Positions 54,790 through 64,000 of a stretch of 64,000 bases of DNA are shown one piece after another. Under the pieces are notes generated by a model. The model ran no database searches, was not told the DNA's origin, and saw only the letters and a program-made list of their open reading frames with translations. Every line of letters begins with the position of its first letter. The stretch's first letter is position 1. A program made the position numbers and the translations under genes. The stretch is from Lucifuga dentata (lineage: Eukaryota > Chordata > Actinopteri > Ophidiiformes > Bythitidae): contig VXCM01000475.1 in the NCBI GenBank assembly GCA_014773175.1, forward strand, positions 100,404 through 164,403, in the 5' to 3' direction.

Positions 54790-57700
54790 ATATAGGCAGG
54801 GTTTTTCAATATTTTTTCTCAATTTCTTCAAAAGTAATCTACCAGTATTAATTAAAAGGCATATTTATCCCATGATAGGCTATCAAGATATACAATTTGA
54901 TGTGGAAAAATTATAAGTAAAGCAATTAAGTTATTATTATAATCATTCATTTCTTTCTCTTTGGGCAAGTATATTAGAACAAGACAAATTTTGTCTTGAC
55001 TTGTTTGGCCTTGGCGGTTGTATGTGCTCTAATGAGTGCCCTATTATATATCCCTGTACTTACACTTTGCTGTCAGCCTCCTTATGTAATAGGTTGAACG
55101 ATGAAGGTTTAATGTGTACATTGATAAATCCCTTCTACAATGAATTGCCCTCCTTGCACCCACTCAGTGAATTACTTAATTGCATTTTTTACACTTGTCT
55201 GTCATGACCATCTGAAATGATGGAAAAGAATATGGGTCAATATGCTGACCACAAAAAATGGTTATTCTTTTCTACTGTGCAACATGGGAAACCAAGGTCA
55301 TTTGTCATTGATTTCTGCCTGCCTTGCCTCAGATTACTCTCGCTCTTCCACGATGCCTAACACCTCTGGTAGAGCAGGGAAAAGAGTGCAGCTACACCTG
55401 CGGCTGCTGAACAAGTGTATCACTGTCTGGGTGCTCTGTCCTGGCTTGTTGGGACCTCTTACCTGGAATGTGCCGATGAGACAATCAGGTGCAATAGGCG
55501 CGTGGCGGCTTGCTGCAGGGAGACATAACCTGCTCTGAGACAGCGAGTGCCAAAGGACTCAGCCCACTGTCACTTCCCCAAACCCAGAAACATGCCAACA
55601 CAGACCTACTGCAGGTGACACATAGTTGCATACACTGATTTCTAAACAGCTCTTCTCTTGAAGTCATGTCTGTAGATTCATCTTGTAGGCTTGTTTGACT
55701 ATCCCAGTATGACTCACTCATGGTGAAACGGGTGGAGCACTCTGAGATTTGTTTAGCTTCGGGGGGAGAAAATTTCATTTCTATCAAGAAAGGTCATGAG
55801 CAATGTTCCGTCTTCACAGGAAATGCATCATGGCGCATAATTGGATAACCCATCAGTTTTGAGGGTGCCTTGATTGAAATGACACTATTTGCTAGTGATA
55901 TTTGGTCAGCTCGATCGGAATTGAATGAAAAATCTACACCAGGTTGTTCTTTAGCTGCACAGGAGCAAGAATGTGGATGGAGTTGTTATTACAGTGAAAA
56001 CTGGAACAATCCCATTTCACCTGTGGGGATAAGAAAAAAAGGAAAATGTTTGTGTCCTCAAAAAGTACAGTTTAAGCACATAAGCTTGTTACGTTGTTAT
56101 TTTTATTGGCAGGCTAAAGGGCTAATGTTAAGATTTAAGGCATGTGTAAGTGATACAAGTAACCATATGACCTCCAAACTGTTTAATTTCCAGAGTTATG
56201 AGCTTCCCCTCCAGCCAAAGACCCCCGCAGTTAAACAACTGCTGTCTTAGGTCACAATGTGGTTATGTGCTGTTTTTAATGCAAGACACCATAACCTTTA
56301 ACTACTTGTACATGTAGATTAATGGTTTGATAACAACAGGTCTTATAAGTATTATCTTGAGGCATTTGGTAAAGCTCCATGATTTTCCTTTCTGAAGGGA
56401 ATATTATTTACCATTGAAATCCAAGCAAGACGTCTGAGGAGAAAACGACCCTTCTCAAGTGTTCATTTTTCCAGCATGTGTGTGTTTTTGTTGTCTAGGT
56501 TTTCCTTGGTGGCAGTGAACAAAGCGTTCTACTGTGGAGTAGTTTCAGCAATCGCAGACACAGTGTCTGTACAGGGAGTTCCTGTCCCTGGCCCAAACCC
56601 ACAGACCAACAGCAAAGAAGGACAAGGTCAGCTATTGCCTCTGCTTTCTCTTGGCATCAAGGCAGAAGAGCTTTACCTCACCCTCAAGTTGTATCCCTCA
56701 TGTCAGGGGGTGTATTTTGCAGTGAGAGATGAAAAATACATCGAAATGAAAAATAAAACACACTTTTTCAGAAGCAATTTATCAAATTTGTTTCAACTCA
56801 GAGCAACATTAGTGATTTGTATGCAGTATGTTGTGAAATATTTTACAATCCACATTGGTTTAAGTCTTTGCTTGGGTAACTAGAGATTACGAGACAATTA
56901 TCATAGGTTGGAATTCCAGACTGTGCAGCACATGATAAGGGAAGCTCAGCAGTTGTAGAAGATAAAAGCCAAGACACTCACCAATGAAAACACCAGGAGT
57001 GTTATCAGATTGTGATAGACTTTGTAGATCCTCTCTAATCTGTGTGTACTGGCTTTGAAAAAGCTTTAACTGTCAGTTTAGCTCTCTGCTCTATGTGCTT
57101 TGTCACCTTGGACTGCAAAGGAACTGGTGTTGTTGATTTCACATAAAAAAAAAAAAAANAAAAAAAAAAAAAAGCTTCAAAGAGAATTGATTTGTATTTC
57201 TTTAATTAGAATCAGTTGGTTTCTCTGGTGCTGTCCAAAGCAGACAGGCAATTATTCTCTCAAAATGAGAACATGTATTAAATTTGGGTAACAGTCATAA
57301 TTAATTGTAGCTAGTTAAAGGAGTGTGAGAAGATGAATATCCCCAATGTTCTTAGAGTCTTAGATTAGAGCACACACAGCACAGGGAACACAGAAGTTCA
57401 TAACATGACACTCTGTAATAACTTCAAATAAAGCACAGAATTATAAAACATGACCCACAGGATATTACAAATGATGCAACCCTCATTTAGCATGGTGTTG
57501 CTGAGATACACACATCCTTTCTGACATCTGCACCAGGCCTGCAGGGGATATCTGGCCTTTTGCAATGCACCAGTGACCAGTGTCAATTTTATTTCAGATT
57601 ACAGGGTCCATGCAGCAAGCTGGCTATCTGAGGAATCTAACCTTTGACATCATGTTAACACTGACATCATGAACATGTCTGAAGCCCAAGTAAGAAGGTT

Positions 57701-59040
57701 TTATAAAATGATGTATGACAGAACAGCATTATCTATCGTGACATTTAGACCTGACGTGCATGTATAATTTTTAATAATCTGAAGGTTGCAGTTAATTGGT
57801 ATTTTTAGAGCTACAGCAAAAGTAATGTGAGCAGGCTAAGAGGAAGAAAATTTTATGATCAAATTTTCACTCGTGTGCTCATGCAATGTGTTAGCAGCAT
57901 TTTTAGAATGGCAATGATAGATTCAGCTTTAATTTTTAATACTATAAGAAAACTACTCTCCTGAGATGTAATAAGCAGTGCAAGGCCAGTAACTCGCTCA
58001 CTCATTATACATCATTTTGCGGAGATTTCCGATGGGGAGCAAATGTGATTGTCATATGAAAATATATAAAGAGTAAGTCACTCGCATCTTAAAGTCCCAA
58101 TCCTGAATTTTTTACAACCATGCAAGTTTCAGCTTAATACAGACATAACTGAGTTTTCAGTTGAGAATTCGATTTTTGTATGTTTGTTAAGTAATCTTAA
58201 AGTAAAATGACCTGATTTACAGCACCTTTTTGCACTTTTTCAGGAGCTCAGAAACATTCCTTCATTCTGCACCAAGGAACCAAGATTCATTTTGGTACAA
58301 GAACTGTAGTTCCTGAACCATTTTTTAGTTCCTACTCCAGCTGGTGTAGGTGACGCTCACAAGACTGAAAGCTGCAAATTTGTAAGTCACAGACACAAAA
58401 CTTCCCCCTACTCTAGACTGATGCACAATCTCCATTTTCAGATACCAGATTTTAGCTTGTTAGCTTTTAGCTTTAGCATTTCACTTGTTTTTGTACACAC
58501 TGAAACAGCAACAGCGAGGTCTTAAGGCTCTTTGAAAAAGATATAAAACTACATCTGAACTGCATCTGAAACTGTGGACTGATGAAGAGGTGCAAGACCT
58601 TCTATCAATTTATGCAGATGAGGAGAGACTTTGAAAAACTTTTAAACTGACAGACTTAGATTGCAGATTGTACCTTTAATAAAGACATAATGACACAGTT
58701 AAAGTTTGATTTGAATTCCCAAAACTAAACAAAATACTGACGTTTGTTCTAAGTCTTTGGATCTGTAGTGAAATCAAATTAATGTATGCAACATCTAAAA
58801 AAATGTAACATAACAAATCCATCCCTTTGAAATAAACCACAAAAAAACAATACTTCCTAATGTCCTGCTTTGCCCCATATGTTTTTGATGTTACACTCCT
58901 CAGGAAAAACTACGACTGCACTTCATGATAACACTACAATTTTAGGACATTTTTGACCACGGTTAACACTTTTAACAAATCATGCCCATGCAAGCAGACC
59001 CCCTTTGGGAGCTCCCTTGTCTACACCACATCCTAGTGAG
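54790..59040. other. Intergenic DNA without recognised genes
   Basis: Contains a GC-balanced block (55290-55560), a poly-A with N at 57159 and, at 58245-58340, TTCCTGAACC-like words typical of a degraded repeat. The open frames at 55870-56250 and 56476-56883 have no recognisable product. Confidence 0.4.
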
Positions 59041-59049
59041 TAAGAGCAG

Positions 59050-59580
59050 CTTCAGACACTGATGTACTCAGAGGCCTGCCTCCACCTCCACACCACTGTG
59101 TCATCACGGTCAGGGCTACTCACTGAGCCGCAATTACCTCAGGCTGACACACAACAAGGAAGATGCCTTCAAGTAAACGCAGTCCAGATTCTGGCTCAGC
59201 TCACTTCAAAGCTGGAGCATGCTGATAACAAAGCAGGCCCTGGAGAGTCTCCTCTTCCCTGCCGTGGAGACGGCGGTCGGGACTTGCAGGGGGCCAATAG
59301 TGACGGTGGTGTGGGAACACAGAAGTGTGAAGTGCCTTTTGACAGCGCAGCACCTGCTGCTCTCTCACTGCCAGGCAGCTCTCGCCATTTGTCTCCACTC
59401 ACCAGTTAGCTTGGACTGGAGGATTAGCTGCGGGGGGGGGGNTGAAGGGGTGTATGTGTGTGTGTGTTGGTGGAGGGGGTGTTGCTGTGTGTCCTTCTGC
59501 GATGGGACACTCCCTTTGTCATCCCAGTGGAACATTCCAGTTGTCTGTGGCAAGTAACACCACTGTTGTGGGATGATGAC
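59050..59580. other. GC-richer non-coding block (candidate regulatory DNA)
   Basis: Repeat-free, with a CACCTG E-box inside a near-palindrome (59348-59359), CAATTACCTC near 59131 and GATAACAAAG near 59222. Several overlapping ORFs on both strands disagree, which argues against coding. It ends in a G run with N at 59442 and a GT run. Confidence 0.3.
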
Positions 59581-59888
59581 GTGTCTGCCTGTAGATAGAT
59601 AGATAGAAAAATAGATTTATGTGACATTAATGAAGGATCTATGACAGTCTGTGTTCATCCAGTCCAAACATTCAATTAAAACTGTTGAGGATAAAAACAC
59701 AATAAAACCAAAAGCCTGTTTCCACTGTGTCCCTTTGGGAAAAAAAAGATGACAGAATGTTAGGTCAGGGAAGATAAGTAAAATGCAAAACTAATAATAA
59801 AATCAGAGATTATAATAATTTCTTTAAATACAGGCTGTCAGTGGATATGCATTGCTGTGCTCGCCCTGAGTGGCTTGCACAATGCTGG

Positions 59889-60040
59889 CAGTAATGGAAG
59901 AAGTACTCAAATCCTTTAAGTACATGTAGTAATACCACAATGGAAAAAGTATTTCATTGCAAGTAAAAGGCCTACATTCTAAATTTTACCAAAGTAAAAT
60001 TAAACAAGAGTTAAATGTATTCAAGTATACAGTAAGTGGC
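59889..60040. repeat. Dispersed fish repeat, copy 2 (partial)
   Basis: TAATGGAAGAAGTACTCAAA, CCTTTAAGTACATG, CCACAATGGAAAAAGTAT and CTACATTCTAAATTTTACC follow the same order as the element at 23224-23690. Confidence 0.55.
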
Positions 60041-60044
60041 AAAA

Positions 60045-61456
60045 TAAAAAAAATTAAAAAAATAGGTCTCCTCTTTCTGACAAATTGTCCCTGTCAGTGT
60101 TCTGAAAAATTAAAATATCCGGAGATAATTAAATAATGTAAAGCCCCAAGACTGGAGACATGAAATGAAATGGAAAGCAGCACAAATTAAGATAAAATTG
60201 AAAGAATTGCCAAATCTATCTTTTATTTCTTTTCAGTGAATCATGTGGGTGAAAACCCTTTCATCTTCAATTTTCTCTTGAAGGATTATGTGCCCCATAG
60301 AGATTAAGTTAGCTAAAATTCTTAAGATAATGCCAAAATACTCACTATGTCTTTGAGCTGGAACTGTTTTTCAGCATTTCTGAACAGTTGAGGGAATAGA
60401 TTTTTTTTTTTTTTTTTTTTTTTTTAACCAGACAACTGCAATATTTCATGAGCTTTTCACATGTTAAATGCAAAATCTGACTTTTCACTGAAATATGGTG
60501 GAGTGAAAGCAGAGATTGCTCAAGTAAAGTACAGTGTTTGTGTAAACAGACTTGGTTACTTCCCTCATCTGCCTACTGATGCTATCAGCAGTGATCTAAA
60601 CCCAAAGCTTGTGAGTGTTGCTTGAATAACAAAGTTCTAAATTAGCGTTAATCTGAATGTCATTAGCATTATCTCCTAATACAATCCAAATGGTGCTCAT
60701 TGCCTTTAAAGCCATGCCTTATCCCACATCAGTCAGTGTCTTCTCCGTCTCTTATCAGCCGTGGTTTGCTCTGTGGCTCATGACACAGCTGGATCAGGTC
60801 TCCTGTGATCAGTCCGCTGGAATGAAGGCATTGGTGCAGACCAGGCAATCTCTGAAAATACTCAAAGGCTGCGGCGCAGCAGAGGAATGCACCAATGACA
60901 GGAGATATTTATGGCAGTGAAGACTGTGACTACTAGCTTGGAAAGACAAACAATCTGTTTCTCAGAGAGGGGATTGTGATATTGATGCACTGTTTATAAG
61001 ACTCATAATTGCAAAATATCACCCCACAGAAGTATCCAGCTACTTGGTGGGTTCTGTTTTAAATCTAGAGTGGTGAAATATTTCTGACTACTCTCGAAAA
61101 ACAGGAAAATAGCAAAACCACGTTCTGCTCAGCATAAATAAAACCAGGCAGTCCCACGAGAGTTTTTACTTCACTGTGGACAGTTTTGTTGCATGCTGGT
61201 GTAAACACTGCTGTGTCTCGACTCTTCCGGTGATCAAAATAAGTCTGATTCAAGCCAAAAACAGTCATATTGATATTATTTTCAACATGATTGATGACTG
61301 CCATTGCATTATACAGACGATCATAGCCTATCAAAATGTGCAGAAACCCTGGCTTCATTTTTTGTATGATCAGTGCAGAACAGTTGCAAGAGTTTCATCA
61401 TTACAGTATTTGAAAAAAATTTTTGTTATTGTGCATGAAAGTGGCTCAAAATGTGA

Positions 61457-61496
<40 letters not shown>

Positions 61497-63510
61497 GCAG
61501 TTTAAAAAGAATTAAAGTTCACACTATGTTCTTAGAATAAAAATAACAATAAAGTTCATCCACAGTGTAGGAAGTAGTTACCAGGACAAATTACTGTGTG
61601 ATAAATGTTTTGTAACTTTAGCTTTGGGTCAGACTGTGCAAAGCCTTGGCTTCATTTTCTGTAAACAAGTAATGGGAAGCACTGACTTCTCATGTCGCTC
61701 AGCTAAGGATGGCACCACAGATCAATATAGTTACCAAATTCATAAGGGTTCTTCCTCTGGGGAGCATCTCAGCAAATGTAATGTTACCTTATGCAGTGTG
61801 ACACAAGTGGAAGTGTTGATGTAAGGGTGGTGCAAGAGAAAAGTCACAGGACTGCCAAAGTCAGCAGGATTTAAATTCAGTCATTTGACATGCACTGCAG
61901 GAAATTTCAAACATAGAAATCCTCTAAGGAGAATGAAAGTGAGCATCTAATTCAACAGCAGTCAATCCATCAGAATCTGAGACATGTTATGAACTGTACA
62001 AGGGGAAATTCTAGCATCTAAGGAAGTATCAAGGAGTCACAAAAATTAGGGTTCATCAATTAAAAATAAATATAACAGGAAAGTTTGCAGTAATCTAGAT
62101 ATGCTGTCCACAAAGTCGATTCAATTTGACCACAGTGTGGTGAAAGGGGGAGGAAAAACCAGCTCATGGAGGCTCCAAAATTGAAGGAGTACATCCTCTG
62201 GGGAGCATGAATGTGCTGAGTAAATTTCATTTCATGTAAAAGGCCTATTTGATTTAGGTACACAGATTGACTCTTGTTGATTAAATAATCAGTTAGATTA
62301 AAAAATTATTCTTGAAACCTGACAAATTTGCTGCACTTGTAGTAATCTATGCAAATTAAATAAATAATAGGGAATTAAGTGAACTGAATTATATTATAAT
62401 CAAGCATTCAGAAGAATAGTTGTCATTTGTTATTTGGATATTTGTTGTGCAGCAGGAAAGACACATTATCTACACAACATTTTTTGTTCCCATGAGATCC
62501 TCATCAAGCACCTATCCGGAGAAGCTGCTCCGGAGGCTCATGTCCTGTTGGGACTTGTCAGCAGAGTACAATACCTAGAGTCTGAATAATGTGGCCGGGA
62601 GCTAGTTTATTCAAGCACCTTTTGTTTGTGCTCCATACTCACTTTTTCCCTCCACTGATGATCAGATAACCACTAGACAGAAGGAAAACATCCAAAACAT
62701 CTCCAGAGATGCTCTATAGGTACCACTGGCTCTTTGCAGAATGCATCTCAGTTAATATTTTAGGTGATTCCAAGGATTTAATGTCCATCTAAGTAGTCAA
62801 AAAATTATTAAATCAACATATTCATGCTAAATGTTGAATAAACATGATGTGGATAGCACCTAATACCACTCAGAGGTGCAATGTCATGCCGAACGACAGG
62901 GCGGGCATTTCTCAAGCCCCCACAGTATTCTGTTTCACTATTTACTCATAAGTTAAAAGAGGTCATGCGGTAATGTGTGTGTATTCCCGAACAGCTGCTC
63001 TTTGATGTTGGTACCTGGGACTCAATAGGGATACGAATAATCCAATGAGAAGCTCACATAATTTTCATTCCATTACAGATTGGCCTAAAAAAGCACACAA
63101 ATTTTGTCTGCCATAAGTGAAATTCATGCAAATTTTCATGATAAACAGTAAACTTTAACAATAAATAACAACTTCCTGTCCAAACCCTTGCATTTTAAAT
63201 CCATAAATACTCCCTCTCACTCTATTTTCAACTCAGATAGTTGGACAGGCAGTAGGTGCATTGCTGATGCATCTTGCTGTTTTGATGAGGTGCTTCATGC
63301 TGTTGCTGTGGACTGTAAAACCACATAGGAACGGCTGGTGGCCAGACAGCTCCTCCCAGCCCGGATTCATCATAATTAGGTCACCAGCTTGTTCTGCTGG
63401 GCCTGCAGAGGTGGTCTCACACTCTCATGTATACACTAGGCACTGCCATTGGTCACAAACATTGATATCAAAATAATATACACTGAATGTTCAATAACCT
63501 TTCTGATATC
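60045..63510. other. Intergenic DNA without recognised genes
   Basis: AT-rich unique DNA with a T run (60401-60425) and balanced blocks at 60650-60920 and 62490-62620. No exon was recognised. Confidence 0.4.
61459..61494. repeat. TC microsatellite
   Basis: About 18 uninterrupted TC units. Confidence 0.9.
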
Positions 63511-63516
63511 TACAGT

Positions 63517-63518
63517 AA

Positions 63519-63560
<42 letters not shown>

Positions 63561-63616
63561 ATATGTACAGTATATGTATATGTATATATACAGTATATAC
63601 ATATATATATATACAT
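63517..63616. repeat. GTATAT microsatellite abutting a retrotransposon end
   Basis: Irregular GTATAT and TATA units with two ACAGTATA interruptions run up to the point where retrotransposon similarity begins. Confidence 0.85.
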
Positions 63617-63622
63617 CTAAAA

Positions 63623-64000
63623 AACACCCCAGAGACAGTCCAGCACATAGTAGCAGGGTGTAAGATGCTAGCTGGGACAGCATGCACTGAGAGGCATAAC
63701 CAGGTGGCTGGGATAGTGTACAGGAACATCTGTGCCGAATACAGACTGGGAGAAAGGTGGCTGAGAACAACAGAGCTAAGGTCCCGTGGGACTTTAAGTT
63801 CCAGACAGACAAGCAGCTACTGGCTAACCAACCAGATGTGGTGGTGGTTGACAAGGAGCAGAAGAGGGCCGTTGTGATAGATGTGGCAGTCCCAGCTGAC
63901 AGCAACATCAGAAAGAAAGAGCATGAGAAGATCGAGAAGTACCAAGGGCTGAAAGAGGAACTGGAACGAACGTGGAAGGTGAAGTCCAAAGTGGTCCCAG
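63623..64000 (+). pseudogene. 3' end of a Rex6/Dong/R4-like non-LTR retrotransposon, 5'-truncated and frameshifted
   Basis: Reading + from 63623, a peptide starts TPETVQHIVAGCKMLAGTA, the end of the C-terminal zinc-knuckle region (QHI..GC) seen in this family, followed by ERHNQVAGIVYRNICAEY. Near 63747-63760 the frame is lost, with roughly 20 bases apparently missing relative to intact relatives. It resumes in another frame to the window end. The second part has the restriction-like endonuclease core: NQPDVVVVD about 12 residues before VVIDVAVP, then KKEHEKIEKYQGLKEEL. In these elements this endonuclease nicks the target to prime reverse transcription. The family name is from memory of teleost Rex6-type elements. 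It is a dead copy, continuing beyond the window. Confidence 0.75.

Noticed and set aside
56476..56883. 135-codon open frame
   Set aside because: No domain recognised; the sequence turns AT-rich halfway and there is no exon structure.
63449..63877. 142-codon frame at the window end
   Set aside because: Its first half is translated microsatellite and its last part is the wrong frame after the retrotransposon frameshift; it is not a gene.

Overview
The window looks like nuclear DNA from a ray-finned fish, probably a teleost. The spliced genes are close to their human orthologues and have fish-sized introns. The intergenic DNA is full of CA/GA/TCTA microsatellites, short inverted-repeat transposons and a non-LTR retrotransposon 3' end with a restriction-like endonuclease, of the kind common in teleosts. 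The identifications come from reading the sequence and from memory of the families; no database search was possible.

All protein-coding content I can support lies in the first 18.5 kb. In order: the last coding exon of a + strand gene that I assign to spidr (370-489, partly by synteny); intronless cebpd on the - strand (1346-2248), converging on spidr so that the two poly(A) signals are only 62 bp apart; mcm4 on + (coding 5229-12065, 16 coding exons after one non-coding exon, 857 residues); and ube2v2 on + (coding 13717-18465, 4 exons, 145 residues). In mammals the same neighbourhood reads SPIDR-CEBPD-PRKDC-MCM4-UBE2V2. Here PRKDC is absent from its usual place divergent from mcm4.

Three of the four genes serve genome maintenance: SPIDR in homologous recombination, MCM4 in the replicative helicase, and UBE2V2 with UBC13 in K63-linked ubiquitin chains for post-replication repair. 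CEBPD is an inducible bZIP transcription factor. The mcm4 promoter has two E2F-type sites, an inverted CCAAT box and a CRE-like site within about 50 bp. The cebpd promoter has a perfect CRE palindrome.

From about 18.9 kb to 63.6 kb I find no convincing gene. This desert holds microsatellites, several terminal-inverted-repeat elements (one TTAA-bounded family with four copies in the window, a hAT-like element with 8-bp duplications, and a dispersed fish repeat seen twice), a near-perfect 35-bp-arm palindrome at 50029-50105, and several balanced-composition blocks that could be conserved regulatory DNA. The last 380 bp are the broken 3' end of a Rex6/Dong/R4-like retrotransposon running off the window.

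The assembly has 19 isolated single N characters, nearly all inside homopolymers or simple repeats; they look like contig joins. The N at 8019 is flanked by two identical 65-bp copies of an mcm4 exon-intron junction and is most simply an unmerged contig overlap.
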